A stretch of DNA of 44,014 bases, from the NCBI GenBank assembly GCA_963642245.1, contig CAVIFY010000013.1, forward strand, positions 1-44,014, in the 5' to 3' direction. Origin of the DNA: CAG-217 sp963642245. Lineage in GTDB: Bacteria > Bacillota > Clostridia > Oscillospirales > Acutalibacteraceae. Made by a program: the position numbers and the translations under genes. The notes beneath the pieces were generated by a model. The model was not told where the DNA came from and searched no databases. It saw nothing but the letters and a program-made list of their open reading frames with translations. Each line of letters opens with the position of its first letter. The first letter of the stretch is position 1. This document shows, piece after piece, positions 16,091 to 25,798 of this stretch.

Positions 16091-16629
16091 TGCACGAGAA
16101 TATTGAACGGGTGCTGGTGTCTGAAGAAGAACTGCACCGGATCAATGCCCGCCTGGGCGCCCAGATCACCAAGGACTACGCCGGCAAAAATCTGCTGGTG
16201 GTGGGCATTTTGAAAGGCTCCGTGCTGTTTATGGCGGACCTGATCCGTGAGATCCAGCTGCCCTGTAAACTGGACTTCTTAGCTGTGTCCAGCTACGGCA
16301 GCGATACCCGCTCCAGCGGCGTGGTGAAGATCGTAAAGGACATTGATATTGAACTGGAGGATTACGATGTGCTGCTGGTAGAGGATATTTTGGACAGCGG
16401 GCGCACCCTCTCCTATGTTTGCGATATGCTGCGTACCCGCCACCCGGCCAGCATTCGCGTGGCTACCCTGCTGGATAAGCCGGAGCGTCGCGTGGTAGAC
16501 TTAAAGGCGGATTATGTGGGCACCAGCGTGCCGGACGAGTTTGTGGTGGGCTACGGTTTGGATTATGACCAGCGCTACCGCAACCTGCCGTATATCGGCC
16601 AGTTGAAACGCTCTGTTTATGAAAAATAA
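16090..16629 (+). CDS. hpt: Hypoxanthine(-guanine) phosphoribosyltransferase
   Basis: A 179-residue enzyme that makes IMP or GMP from hypoxanthine or guanine and PRPP. The PRPP loop is VLLVEDILDSGRTL, and LLVVGILKGSVLFMADL and the C-terminal PDEFVVGYGLDYDQRYRNLPYIG are classical HPRT landmarks. The ATG at 16090 shares a base with the permease stop and has GGGAGG upstream. It follows a nucleoside importer, so bases released from imported nucleosides could be captured here; no nucleoside phosphorylase or hydrolase gene is in the window. GC-rich codon use returns with this gene, in contrast to the importer genes before it. Confidence 0.95.
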   Translation: MHENIERVLVSEEELHRINARLGAQITKDYAGKNLLVVGILKGSVLFMADLIREIQLPCKLDFLAVSSYGSDTRSSGVVKIVKDIDIELEDYDVLLVEDILDSGRTLSYVCDMLRTRHPASIRVATLLDKPERRVVDLKADYVGTSVPDEFVVGYGLDYDQRYRNLPYIGQLKRSVYEK

Positions 16630-16656
16630 TTTTTTATATTTTTAGGAGGAACCGCA

Positions 16657-17289
16657 ATGGACAGAAAAGTAGTCATTATGGATCACCCGTTGATCCAGCA
16701 CAAGTTGAGCATTCTGCGTGATGTGGACACCAGCACCATGGAGTTCCGCGAGCTGGTCAACGAGATCGCCATGCTGATGATGTATGACGCCACCCGTGAC
16801 CTGCCCTTGGAGGACAAGCAGGTGACCACCCCCTGCGGCGTGGCCGATTGTAAGGTGCTGGCCGGCCGTAAGCTGGCGTTCGTGCCCATTCTCCGTGCCG
16901 GTCTGGGCATGGTAGACGGCGCTCTGCGCCTGGTGCCCGCCGCTCGTGTGGGCCACATTGGCCTGTACCGTAACGAGGAGACCCTGGAGCCGGTAGAGTA
17001 TTACTGCAAGCTGCCGGGCGATATCGGTCAGCGAGATGTGTTTGTACTGGATCCCATGCTGGCAACCGGCGGCAGCGCCATTGACGCCATCGGCCAGATC
17101 AAAAAGCGCCACCCCCGCAGCGTAAAGTTCCTGTGCATTATCGCTGCTCCGGAGGGCCTGGAAGCACTGAAGAAAGCCCACCCGGATGTGGACATCTTCT
17201 GCGCCGGTATGGACGATCACCTGAACGAGAACGGCTACATTGTACCCGGTTTGGGCGACGCCGGCGACCGTATCTTCGGCACCAAATAA
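16657..17289 (+). CDS. upp: Uracil phosphoribosyltransferase
   Basis: A 210-residue enzyme converting uracil and PRPP to UMP. It begins with the family-typical VVIMDHPLIQHKLSILRDVDTSTMEFRELV, carries FVPILRAGLGMVDG, the PRPP-binding VLDPMLATGGSAIDAI and the C-terminal uracil-binding GYIVPGLGDAGDRIFGT. AGGAGGAACC precedes the ATG and 27 bases separate it from hpt. The next gene is the uracil permease, so uptake and capture are encoded together. All conserved positions I can check are intact. Confidence 0.97.
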   Translation: MDRKVVIMDHPLIQHKLSILRDVDTSTMEFRELVNEIAMLMMYDATRDLPLEDKQVTTPCGVADCKVLAGRKLAFVPILRAGLGMVDGALRLVPAARVGHIGLYRNEETLEPVEYYCKLPGDIGQRDVFVLDPMLATGGSAIDAIGQIKKRHPRSVKFLCIIAAPEGLEALKKAHPDVDIFCAGMDDHLNENGYIVPGLGDAGDRIFGTK

Positions 17290-17325
17290 GCAGTGATCTG
17301 TTGAAAAGAAGGGAATTTAATTTTT

Positions 17326-18723
17326 ATGTCAAAGAATAAAGTCGATTTTTCTAAAGGCATTTACGACGCGCGCCAGCTGGGTGCGCCCCGTATGCTGCTG
17401 CTGGGTTTCCAGCATATGTTCGCTATGTTCGGCGCCACCGTGCTGGTGCCGCTGATCACCGGGCTGGACATTGCTACCACGCTGCTGATGGCCGGTTTGG
17501 GCACCCTGCTGTTCCATGTGTTCACCAAGTTTAAGGTGCCGGCTTTCCTGGGTAGTTCTTTTGCGTTCCTGGGCGGTTACGCCACAGTAGCCCCCAAGCT
17601 GCCGGACGCCAACGGCGAGCTGACCATTGCCAATACGGAAATGCTGCCCTATGCCTGCCTGGGCGTGGCTTGCGCCGGTCTGGTGTACCTGGTGCTGGCG
17701 ACCATCATCAAGATCATCGGTATTGATAAGGTGATGCGCTTCTTCCCGCCGGTTGTGACCGGCCCCATCATCGTGGCTATCGGTCTGGGCCTGGCCCCCA
17801 CCGCCATTGCCAACTGCCAAAACAACTGGTGGCTGGCGCTGATCGCTTTGGGTATCGTGATCGTGGTCAATGTGTTCGGTAAGGGCATGGCCAAGATCAT
17901 TCCCATTCTGATCGGTATCATCGGTGCCTATGCGGTGGCCGGTATCGTCGGTAACGGCTTTGGCGTAGAGAGCTTTGCCATTGACTTTACCGCTGTTAAG
18001 GAAGCTGCCTGGGTGGGCGTGCCCATTCACTGGAGTTCTACCGTGTTCGGCGGCGTGCATGACACCGGCAAGGCCGTGACGGCCATCATTGCCATTATGC
18101 CCATCGCACTGGCAACCATGATGGAGCACATTGGCGATATTTCCGCCATCGGCGCCACCTGCGGCAAGAATTATATTGCAGACCCCGGTCTGCACCGCTC
18201 TCTGGCCGGTGACGGTCTGGCAACCACCCTGTCCGCTCTGTTCGGCGGCCCGGCCAACACCACTTACGGCGAGAACACCGGCGTGCTGGCGCTGTCTAAG
18301 GTCTATGACCCCCGGGTGATCCGCATTGCTGCGTACTTTGCCATTCTGTTCTCCTTCTCTCCCAAGTTTGCTGCGCTGATCGACTCTATGCCCGCAGCCA
18401 TCGTTGGCGGTATCTCCTTTGTGCTGTACGGTATGATCTCCGCCATCGGTATCCGCAATGTGGTAGAGAATAAGGTAGACTTCTCCAAGCCGAGAAACAC
18501 CATCATCGCTGCGGTGATCCTGGTGTGCGCCCTGGGTCTGGGCGACGGCGTGTCCTTCCACATTGGGCAGTTCAATATCACCCTGTCTGCGCTGGCTGTG
18601 GCTGCGCTGGCCGGTATTATCCTGAACGCCATCTTCCCCGGCAAGGACTATGACTTCTCCAAGCAGTCCGCTGCGGATGTAAAGTCCACCAAGGACAATC
18701 AGGCACAGGCCAAGGCCGAGTAA
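17326..18723 (+). CDS. uraA: Uracil permease (NCS2 family)
   Basis: A 465-residue proton-coupled nucleobase transporter with the many hydrophobic segments of the UraA fold. Key motifs are FQHMFAMFGATVLVP near the start, ALATMMEHIGDISAIG with the substrate-binding Glu and nearby His, and GGPANTTYGENTGVLALSKV with the second binding Glu. The NTTYGENTG form is the one seen in uracil transporters and differs from the xanthine/urate branch. It follows upp by 36 bases and ends the salvage block, with a good terminator right after. The C-terminal ~20 residues are charged and probably cytoplasmic. Confidence 0.94.
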   Translation: MSKNKVDFSKGIYDARQLGAPRMLLLGFQHMFAMFGATVLVPLITGLDIATTLLMAGLGTLLFHVFTKFKVPAFLGSSFAFLGGYATVAPKLPDANGELTIANTEMLPYACLGVACAGLVYLVLATIIKIIGIDKVMRFFPPVVTGPIIVAIGLGLAPTAIANCQNNWWLALIALGIVIVVNVFGKGMAKIIPILIGIIGAYAVAGIVGNGFGVESFAIDFTAVKEAAWVGVPIHWSSTVFGGVHDTGKAVTAIIAIMPIALATMMEHIGDISAIGATCGKNYIADPGLHRSLAGDGLATTLSALFGGPANTTYGENTGVLALSKVYDPRVIRIAAYFAILFSFSPKFAALIDSMPAAIVGGISFVLYGMISAIGIRNVVENKVDFSKPRNTIIAAVILVCALGLGDGVSFHIGQFNITLSALAVAALAGIILNAIFPGKDYDFSKQSAADVKSTKDNQAQAKAE

Positions 18724-18746
18724 GCCAAATCCCCATAAAAAACAAG

Positions 18747-18779
18747 AACCACACGCTGCCCTGCGTGTGGTTTTTTTAT
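18747..18779 (+). terminator. Rho-independent terminator of the salvage block
   Basis: A 10-bp stem, AACCACACGC / GCGTGTGGTT, with a six-base loop and a run of seven T bases. It lies 24 bases after the uraA stop. Confidence 0.9.
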
Positions 18780-18860
18780 ATGGAACAGATGGGCAAGGTG
18801 CCCATTCTGTGCCCTTTGGTGCCACTGCATTGGATTTTGCGCCACCGGGCGGGGCGGCGC

Positions 18861-18889
18861 TTGCAACGGTCTGCCGGGTATGCTATACT
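18861..18889 (+). promoter_or_regulatory. Promoter for the subtilisin-like surface protease gene
   Basis: TTGCAA at 18861-18866, a 17-base spacer and TATACT at 18884-18889, with the start codon 44 bases further on. The -35 sits in GGCGCTTGCAA, which is repeated exactly at the promoter near 24763. Confidence 0.6.
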
Positions 18890-18932
18890 GACCGTAGAGA
18901 TATAGACCTTGTACCTTTGTGGGAGACGGAAT

Positions 18933-21900
18933 ATGAAGAAGCGAAAACAACGGAAATGGACAGCCTGGTTCTTGACCGGGCTGTTTGCATTGGCGCTGGC
19001 CGGGCAGGCGCTGCTGCCCATTGGGCAGGAGAACTTGCAGGCCCTGACGGCGCAGCTGGCACCCAACGGCGGCACGGCTGCCTATGCAACGGAGGTACAG
19101 GAGCCGGAGGCTTATGCCGCCCGGGTAGCGGAGCTGGTGCAGACCGCCTCTGCCAAAGAGCAGCACCGCTTTGTGACGGTCACGGTGCGTACCGATGATC
19201 TGACTCTGCAAAAGGACGGCGCTGCGGCGCAGCCGCTGTCCAAGTATGGGGCGGATTATACCGGCGTGACCGCTGCCGAGCCGGTACTGCCCGCAGGGGC
19301 CGTGCTCCGTGCCCTGGGGCTGGACGCGCGAGTGGATACCAAAACCGGCGACCTGCGCTATACGGACCTGGACGGCACGGCAAAGACCGTGAATTTTTTA
19401 AGCAAGCAGGCGCAAGCGCTGTTCTCCGGGGCAGACAGTTGTTATGCCGATGATGATGTGCTGACGGCAGAACACGACGGCACGGTGGTGCGCCTGGCAG
19501 CGGGCTATTGCACCCCGGACCAGGCAGCGCAGCTGCTCCACTGGCAGGTGGATTACGCAGACGGTGTATTCACCGTGTCGGACCCGTACCAAAGCTGCCG
19601 CCTGTTGGTGACAGCCACGGCTCACGGATGGCTGAACACCCACGGCGCTACCCGGGCAATCACCAATGGGGACGGGGACTATGTGCTCCAGTATGCTACC
19701 CGATCGGCAGCGCTGGCGGCTCGGTCTGCCTTGGCGCAGGACCGGAAAGTGAAGAGCGTGGATCCGGACCGACCGGTGCGGATCACCGGGATCAGTGACC
19801 GCAGCGGTGCCAAGATGGTCCAGTCCGACCGATACCGGGAAAAATTGAAAGCCGACGGCAAAACCGGCGCCGTTACTGTGGCGGTGCTGGACACCGGTGT
19901 GGACACCACCCATTCCCTTTTTAAGGGGCGGCTGGTCACCGGCTATAACTGTTATAACAGCAAGAACCGTGCGTCTGTTACGGATGTTTACGGCCACGGC
20001 ACCCATGTGGCGGGCACGGTGGCGGATAATACGCCTGCCAATGTGAAAATTATGCCGGTCAAGGTGTTGCAGGATGACGGCTCCGGCTACGAGAGCGCGG
20101 TGGCAGAGGGCATTGATGTGGCGGTACAGCGGGGCGCCAAGGTGATCAATATGAGCCTGGGCTCCCGGTGCAGCAACCAAAACTGCCCCATTGCCAAGAG
20201 CATTGCCGCTGCGGTGAAGAAAAAGGTCACCGTGGTGGTGGCCGCCGGCAACGACTGCGCAGATACCAAGGACTATTGCCCGGCGCGGCTGGCAGATTGT
20301 ATTACCGTGGCGGCTTGCAATACCGCAGGCGCCATGTGCAACTTCTCCAACTACGGCAGCGCGGTAGATTTGACGGCGCCCGGCGAGAATATTGAGAGCG
20401 CGGCCATCGGCGGCGGTTACTGCCGGTTGAGCGGTACTTCTATGGCCACGCCCTTTGGCGCGGCGGCTGCGGCAATGCTGCTGGCAGAGAACAGCGCCCT
20501 GACCCCCGCCCAGGTAAAGACCCAGCTCAAGGCCACTTGTGCGGATATGCTCTTTACCGGGTGGGACAAGTATTCCGGCGCCGGTGTGTTGAACTTTGGC
20601 AAGCGGCTGGGGGATCAGCTGCCTTGCGACACGGCCGCCGCCATGGACGACAGCCGCCCGCTGGAGCTGGACGCCTTTGGCCACGCCTATCCCTATCTGC
20701 TGGAAGTGGCGCCCTACCGTAAAGACGGCCAGGTGCCCACGAACCGCACCTTTACTTACACCCCCGGCGACACCGGGGTGGCTACCTTTGACGGCTGCTA
20801 TGTGGTGCCGGTGGCAGCGGGCAGCACCACCTTGACCTTTACCGATACCACCGGGCAGACCACCTACGGCACCCGCCGGGTGCAGGTGCACCGCCAGCTG
20901 GTATGGACGGATGTAGCCGCCTCCGCTTATGCCGGGGGCAAGGGCACCAAGGCAGAACCGTACCTGATCGCCACGCCCCAGCAGCTGGCCCGATTTGCCA
21001 ACGAGGTGCGCCACGGCCGCGGGTATAAGAATACTTATTACAAATTGACAAAGGACATTGACCTTTCCGGGCGGGACTGGATCACCGCCAGTTATTATGC
21101 CCCCGGCGCCAATATGTTGGGCGCCGTGTACCAGGAAGTGCCGTTCTCCGGCCACTTTGACGGCGCTAACCATAAGATCAAGAATATGACGGTAATGCAT
21201 GTGCCCCTGCGCACGGCCTGGAAAAGCGAAAGCCAGAATTACGACAGCGTGCAGTGGTACAGCAATACCGGCTTTTTGGGCCAGATCGTCAACAGCACGG
21301 TTCAGAATTTGGGCCTGGAGAACGCCGCGGTGTACAGCGGCGGCAGCGGTATTCTGTGCGGCGCTGTGTACCAGGGCACCACCATTCGCAACTGCTATAC
21401 CACCGGCTTTTCCGCCGGTAACGGCCTGGTCAGTATGATCAACAATTATGATGTAAAGGTGGAGAACTGCTACTCCGCCGCCACGGTATTGGGCAACGGG
21501 ATCACCAGTGTGTTCCATGCCAGCAACTCTGCCGCGGGTCACCCGGTGGTGATGAAAAATGTGTTCTTCTGCGGGCAGTTGCACAGCCGGGAGGGGAGCG
21601 CCGGGGGCACCGGATTTGCCCAGGATGTGGCAGCCTTTAACAACAACGGCTATGCCCAAATGCTCAGCTGCTTTAGCGCTGCCCAGTCCCTGAGCGGCGT
21701 GGGCTTTGCGGAGAACTTTAGTGGCGCCCGGCTGCAAAAGTGCTACTACCTGTCCGGCAATCGCTACGGGATCAAGACCAAATCCACCACCGCAAATTGC
21801 AGCCTGACTGCCAAGAGCAGCAGCTTCTTTAAGACCAAGAGCAGCTACACCACCGCCGCCAACTGGGACAGCGGCGCCAAGTGGGACTTTAATAACACCT

Positions 21901-24710
21901 GGGCCATCGACCCGGCGGTCAACGGCGGTTATCCGTATTTGAAGAAAATGAAGCCTGCCGCCGTCAAGACCGCTGCCACCGGCACCTGGCTGGATAGTGC
22001 TGCCGGTGCGTTCGCCGGGGGCAAGGGCACCCGGGAGGAGCCGTACCTGATCGCCAACGGCGCGCAGCTGGCACGGCTGGCGCTGGTGTACCGCTACGGT
22101 GGTGGGGCAGAGCAGTATTTCCGCCTGACGGCAGATATTGACCTGGCAGGCAAAAACTGGTATCCCATCGGCGGCGGAACGGATCTGACCGCCAAGGAGA
22201 ATACCTACACCGGCCAGCTGGGCAGCTACGGCTTTAACGGTTATCTGGACGGCAACGGCCACACCATTTCCAACTTAACGGTGGAGATGAGCGGCGACTT
22301 TGCCGGGCTGATGGCCGTGGCAGACAGCGGCGCAGTGTATAACCTGACGCTGCAAAACGCTAAGGTCAGCGGCAACGCCTATGTTGGCGCCCTTTGCGGG
22401 TACAGCCGGTATAATCACCAAATTTTGAACTGCACCGTGCAGGCAGATGTGACCGGCGCAGACTGCGTTGGCGGCGTGGCAGGCAAGCAGGGCACCGGCA
22501 GCGAGCTGCGGGGCACCTTTGCCACCGGCACGGTGACCGCCACCGGTGCGGATTGCGGCGGTGCCGTGGGTTATCAGTTGGGCAACGCCAAGGACAGTTT
22601 GTTCCGGGGCACGGTGACCGCTTCCTCCCGCCGGGGCAGCTTTAGCGGCCGCTGCGGCGGTGTGTTGCAGCGGTGCGTGGGCAATGCCGGTTGCTCCCTG
22701 GTGGGCAAAAAGGACAATACCGCCCTGCTGGAGGACTGCTACGATCTGTCCTCTGCCGGTACGGTGAACCTGGTGTACAGCAAGACCGCCACGGCCTCGG
22801 CTCCGGCTGGGGACAGTGCCCTGGCGTTCAGCCGCTTTGTGGATTACGACGCCTGTTGGCAGGTGATCCCGGGCGAGAATGGGGATTGCCCGGTGCCGCG
22901 GCAGCGGGCGTATGCGCCCCGAGCGGTGCCCACAGCGGTGTGGACGGCGGCGTCCGCCTATGCCGGGGGCAAGGGCACCAAAACGGACCCGTATCTGATC
23001 GCCAACGCCGGACAGCTGGTGCGTATGCGCCGGGACCTGAATAACGGCGTGCAGAATGTGTATTATAAGCAGATCGCGGACATTGACCTGAGCGGCAAGC
23101 GCTGGCCCAGTGAAGTGGCGGATCTGTATTCTCTCCCCACTTTTGGCTTTAACGGCAATGGCTGCGCCATTCGGGGACTGATCTTAAACGGCGGCGCGTT
23201 GCTGGATGTGTCTGCTCAGGCGGGCAGCGTGATCGAGAATGTGCGCCTGCTGGATATCAGCGGCGTGGGCAGCGCCGGGCTGGTTTATGACAATTCCGGC
23301 GTGATCCGGAACTGCACCGTCACCGGCACTTTGTATGCCCAGGTGGGCAGCACCAGCCTGAACAATATGGTCACCATCAGCCAGGACCAGGTGGGACTGG
23401 TGAGCGCATATAATTACGGCACCATTTGCCGCACCGCCGCTATGGGCACCGTGGTGGGCGAACAGGGCGGTCTGCTGGTGGAGCGTAACGAGTCCAAAAT
23501 CGAGGATTGCCTGGCTGTGGGCCGGGTCTTTGGACCGAGTATGGATGCGCTGGGCACCCAGTACGGCACGGCAAGCCGCTGTATCGTGCGGGTGTTGCAG
23601 TCCCGCCCGGCACAGAACAGCCTGGGCAGCACCTTGCAGTATGGGTGCACCGATCTGTACAGCGTATATAACGATTATGCCGGCGACCCACCGGCCCAGC
23701 TGGCGGATATGCGAAAGCAGGCCACCTACGCCGGGTTTGACTTTGACAAGGTGTGGCAGATCAGCGCACAGGCAAATGACGGCCTGCCCACCCTGCGCAC
23801 CCCGGCGCGGCGCACCATTACTTATAACACCGGCGGTGGTACACTGCCCGGCTACACCCAGCGGGATTACCTGGTGGGCAGCTACACCCATCTGCCCACC
23901 ATGAGCCAAAAGTACAAGGTGTTTGGCGGCTGGTATTTGGACGCCGGGTACAAAACAGCGGTGACCGCCCTGGGGGCGAAAGACCTGGGCAATGTAACGG
24001 TGTATGCCAAGTGGCGCCCGGCCTGTATCGTCCATTTTGACCCGGCAGGGGGCACCGGCACCACCGGGGACCAAACGGTGGTGATCGGCGAGAGCACCGC
24101 CCTGCGGGCCAACGGTTTTCGCCGCACCGGCTACACCTTTAGCGGCTGGGCCACCAAGAAGGGCGGCAAAGTGGTGTACGCCAACAAGGCCAAGGTGAAG
24201 AACCCCACATCGGCGGGCAAAACCTGCACCTTGTATGCGGTGTGGAAACCCAATACTTATACGGTCAAATTTGCGGCAAACGGCGGCAAAAAGAGTATGA
24301 AGTCCGTTAAGATGACTTACGGCAAGAGCCGCAAGATGAAAAACGGCTTCACCCCGCCTAAGGGCAAGGTGTTCTCCGGCTGGAGCACCAAGAAGGGCGC
24401 CACCCCGGTGTATCGCAACAACCAGAGCGTGCAAAACCTGACTGCCAAAAACGGCGGCACAGTCACCCTGTATGCCAACTGGATCACCCCCAAGACCTAC
24501 AAGATCACCTATAAGTTAAACGGCGGCAAGCTGCCGAAAAAGTATGCTAAGAGCTACAAGAGCGGCACCGGCGCCACTCTGCCCAAGCCCACCCGCAAGG
24601 GCTATACCTTTGTGGGCTGGTACACGGACAGCAAGTGCACCAAGAAGGTCAGCCGCCTGCAACCCTGGTATTCTGGCAAGAAGACCTTGTACGCCAAGTG
24701 GAAAAAATAA
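18933..24710 (+). CDS. Very large secreted subtilisin-like protease (S8) with GLUG-type modules and InlB-like repeats
   Basis: A 1,925-residue exported protein. A basic, hydrophobic signal peptide (about residues 1-30) is followed by a ~270-residue N-terminal region that may act as propeptide. The S8 domain holds Asp320 (AVLDTGVD), His355 (GHGTHVAG), oxyanion Asn440 (VAAGND) and Ser503 (SGTSMATP), so the triad is complete. Three modules starting near residues 663, 1023 and 1340 each open with AGGKGT..(E/D)PYLIA and YYKL..DIDLSG-type text, with GLUG-like beta-helix repeats between them. From about residue 1627, four InlB/Listeria-Bacteroides-type repeats (GGTLPG...FGGWY...VYAKW) end the protein. 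There is no LPxTG tail; the Lys-rich repeats may bind the wall. The ATG at 18933 follows GGGAGACGG. The target proteins are unknown. Confidence 0.88.
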   Translation: MKKRKQRKWTAWFLTGLFALALAGQALLPIGQENLQALTAQLAPNGGTAAYATEVQEPEAYAARVAELVQTASAKEQHRFVTVTVRTDDLTLQKDGAAAQPLSKYGADYTGVTAAEPVLPAGAVLRALGLDARVDTKTGDLRYTDLDGTAKTVNFLSKQAQALFSGADSCYADDDVLTAEHDGTVVRLAAGYCTPDQAAQLLHWQVDYADGVFTVSDPYQSCRLLVTATAHGWLNTHGATRAITNGDGDYVLQYATRSAALAARSALAQDRKVKSVDPDRPVRITGISDRSGAKMVQSDRYREKLKADGKTGAVTVAVLDTGVDTTHSLFKGRLVTGYNCYNSKNRASVTDVYGHGTHVAGTVADNTPANVKIMPVKVLQDDGSGYESAVAEGIDVAVQRGAKVINMSLGSRCSNQNCPIAKSIAAAVKKKVTVVVAAGNDCADTKDYCPARLADCITVAACNTAGAMCNFSNYGSAVDLTAPGENIESAAIGGGYCRLSGTSMATPFGAAAAAMLLAENSALTPAQVKTQLKATCADMLFTGWDKYSGAGVLNFGKRLGDQLPCDTAAAMDDSRPLELDAFGHAYPYLLEVAPYRKDGQVPTNRTFTYTPGDTGVATFDGCYVVPVAAGSTTLTFTDTTGQTTYGTRRVQVHRQLVWTDVAASAYAGGKGTKAEPYLIATPQQLARFANEVRHGRGYKNTYYKLTKDIDLSGRDWITASYYAPGANMLGAVYQEVPFSGHFDGANHKIKNMTVMHVPLRTAWKSESQNYDSVQWYSNTGFLGQIVNSTVQNLGLENAAVYSGGSGILCGAVYQGTTIRNCYTTGFSAGNGLVSMINNYDVKVENCYSAATVLGNGITSVFHASNSAAGHPVVMKNVFFCGQLHSREGSAGGTGFAQDVAAFNNNGYAQMLSCFSAAQSLSGVGFAENFSGARLQKCYYLSGNRYGIKTKSTTANCSLTAKSSSFFKTKSSYTTAANWDSGAKWDFNNTWAIDPAVNGGYPYLKKMKPAAVKTAATGTWLDSAAGAFAGGKGTREEPYLIANGAQLARLALVYRYGGGAEQYFRLTADIDLAGKNWYPIGGGTDLTAKENTYTGQLGSYGFNGYLDGNGHTISNLTVEMSGDFAGLMAVADSGAVYNLTLQNAKVSGNAYVGALCGYSRYNHQILNCTVQADVTGADCVGGVAGKQGTGSELRGTFATGTVTATGADCGGAVGYQLGNAKDSLFRGTVTASSRRGSFSGRCGGVLQRCVGNAGCSLVGKKDNTALLEDCYDLSSAGTVNLVYSKTATASAPAGDSALAFSRFVDYDACWQVIPGENGDCPVPRQRAYAPRAVPTAVWTAASAYAGGKGTKTDPYLIANAGQLVRMRRDLNNGVQNVYYKQIADIDLSGKRWPSEVADLYSLPTFGFNGNGCAIRGLILNGGALLDVSAQAGSVIENVRLLDISGVGSAGLVYDNSGVIRNCTVTGTLYAQVGSTSLNNMVTISQDQVGLVSAYNYGTICRTAAMGTVVGEQGGLLVERNESKIEDCLAVGRVFGPSMDALGTQYGTASRCIVRVLQSRPAQNSLGSTLQYGCTDLYSVYNDYAGDPPAQLADMRKQATYAGFDFDKVWQISAQANDGLPTLRTPARRTITYNTGGGTLPGYTQRDYLVGSYTHLPTMSQKYKVFGGWYLDAGYKTAVTALGAKDLGNVTVYAKWRPACIVHFDPAGGTGTTGDQTVVIGESTALRANGFRRTGYTFSGWATKKGGKVVYANKAKVKNPTSAGKTCTLYAVWKPNTYTVKFAANGGKKSMKSVKMTYGKSRKMKNGFTPPKGKVFSGWSTKKGATPVYRNNQSVQNLTAKNGGTVTLYANWITPKTYKITYKLNGGKLPKKYAKSYKSGTGATLPKPTRKGYTFVGWYTDSKCTKKVSRLQPWYSGKKTLYAKWKK

Positions 24711-24744
24711 AAAAAGAGGGGACAGCGTGCTGTCCTCTTTTTTG
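24711..24744 (+). terminator. Rho-independent terminator
   Basis: AAAAAGAGGGGACAGC pairs with GCTGTCCTCTTTTTT (some G-T pairs) around a two-base loop, ending in a T-run directly after the protease stop. Confidence 0.85.
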
Positions 24745-24762
24745 TGCACTTTCGCCAGGCGC

Positions 24763-24791
24763 TTGCAATCCGGGCAGGGGTTCGGTATAAT
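24763..24791 (+). promoter_or_regulatory. Promoter for the PfkB-family kinase gene
   Basis: TTGCAA at 24763-24768, a 17-base spacer, TATAAT at 24786-24791, and the start codon 30 bases later. The sequence GGCGCTTGCAA here is identical to that at 18856-18866. Confidence 0.7.
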
Positions 24792-24820
24792 AGAGAAAAG
24801 TGCGTAAAGGAGTGTTTGGA

Positions 24821-25717
24821 ATGAACGGTGTGGCTGTCATTGACCGGGTGACCATTGACTGTATTTTCTCCGGCATGGCCGGGTTCCCGGGAGCGGGGGA
24901 GGAGCTTTATACGGATCGGTTCTCCATGACCCTGGGCGGGGGCGCCTGCGTGACCCCGGTGCGGCTTGGCAATATGGGCGTGCCGGTGCGGTACGGCACC
25001 TTTTTGGGCCAGGGTATGCTCAGCAAAACGGCGGAGACTCTGCTGCAAAAGTACAAGGTGCAGAACCTGCACAATTTTTATGACGGCGACGGGGAGCCGG
25101 TGATCTTCAGCTCCGTGTTCTCTTTCCCCTCCGATCGGTCCATTATGACCTTTGACGCGGGCCTGGGCGAGAATTTGCTTACGGACGCCCAGGTGTATGA
25201 CTTCCTCCACGGCGCGGATGTGTGCTTTGCGCCCCGGCGGCCGGATGTGGTGAAGAAGTTGGCCCGGGAGGGCACCAAGATCGTGTACGATACCCACTGG
25301 GAAGAGGGCCAGACCCTGGAGGACCACCTGCCTATTTTGCGGCTGGCGGATTTCTTCACCCCCAATGACAAAGAGGCCATGCTCCTGACTGGCACGGACA
25401 GCCCCCAGGCGGCGCTGGACGCCCTGTGCAACTACACCGCCCAGCCCATTGTTAAGGTGGGCAAGGACGGCTGCATTACCCGCATTCACGGCAAGACGGA
25501 GCATTTCCCGGCAGGGGAGGCCACGCCGGTGGATAAGACCGGGGCAGGGGATAATTTCCTGGCCGGGCTGGTGTTTGGCGTGTACCACGGCTGCTCTGTG
25601 GCGGAGTGCATTCAGCTGGCCAATATTGCCGGCGGCAAGTCTACGGAGACCTTTGGCTGCTATGACGCGCCATACGATCTGCGCGCGGAGCTGAAAGCCC
25701 TGCGCCGGGAGGGGTAA
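24821..25717 (+). CDS. PfkB-family sugar/nucleoside kinase
   Basis: A 298-residue cytoplasmic kinase of the ribokinase/PfkB fold. The C-terminal signature DKTGAGDNFLAGLVFGVYHG contains the catalytic base Asp244 and the anion hole GAGD. TLGGGACVTPVRLGNMGVPVRYGTFLG is the N-terminal substrate-binding GG region, and ADFFTPNDKEAMLLTG plus VKVGKDGCITR are the usual middle motifs. The family phosphorylates sugars, nucleosides or similar alcohols; nothing in the sequence fixes the substrate. AAAGGAGT precedes the ATG at 24821. It stands alone between two surface-protein genes with its own promoter and terminator, so context does not help with function. Confidence 0.87.
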   Translation: MNGVAVIDRVTIDCIFSGMAGFPGAGEELYTDRFSMTLGGGACVTPVRLGNMGVPVRYGTFLGQGMLSKTAETLLQKYKVQNLHNFYDGDGEPVIFSSVFSFPSDRSIMTFDAGLGENLLTDAQVYDFLHGADVCFAPRRPDVVKKLAREGTKIVYDTHWEEGQTLEDHLPILRLADFFTPNDKEAMLLTGTDSPQAALDALCNYTAQPIVKVGKDGCITRIHGKTEHFPAGEATPVDKTGAGDNFLAGLVFGVYHGCSVAECIQLANIAGGKSTETFGCYDAPYDLRAELKALRREG

Positions 25718-25751
25718 AAGCCTGTCCATAACAAATGAGAATAGCAAAAGG

Positions 25752-25783
25752 AAAAGCGCAAGCCATTACGGCTTGCGCTTTTT
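25752..25783. terminator. Bidirectional Rho-independent terminator
   Basis: A perfect 13-bp stem, AAAAGCGCAAGCC / GGCTTGCGCTTTT, with a five-base loop. It separates the kinase gene from the convergent surface-protein gene. Confidence 0.9.
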
Positions 25784-25798
25784 GCTGCGGAGAGAGGA

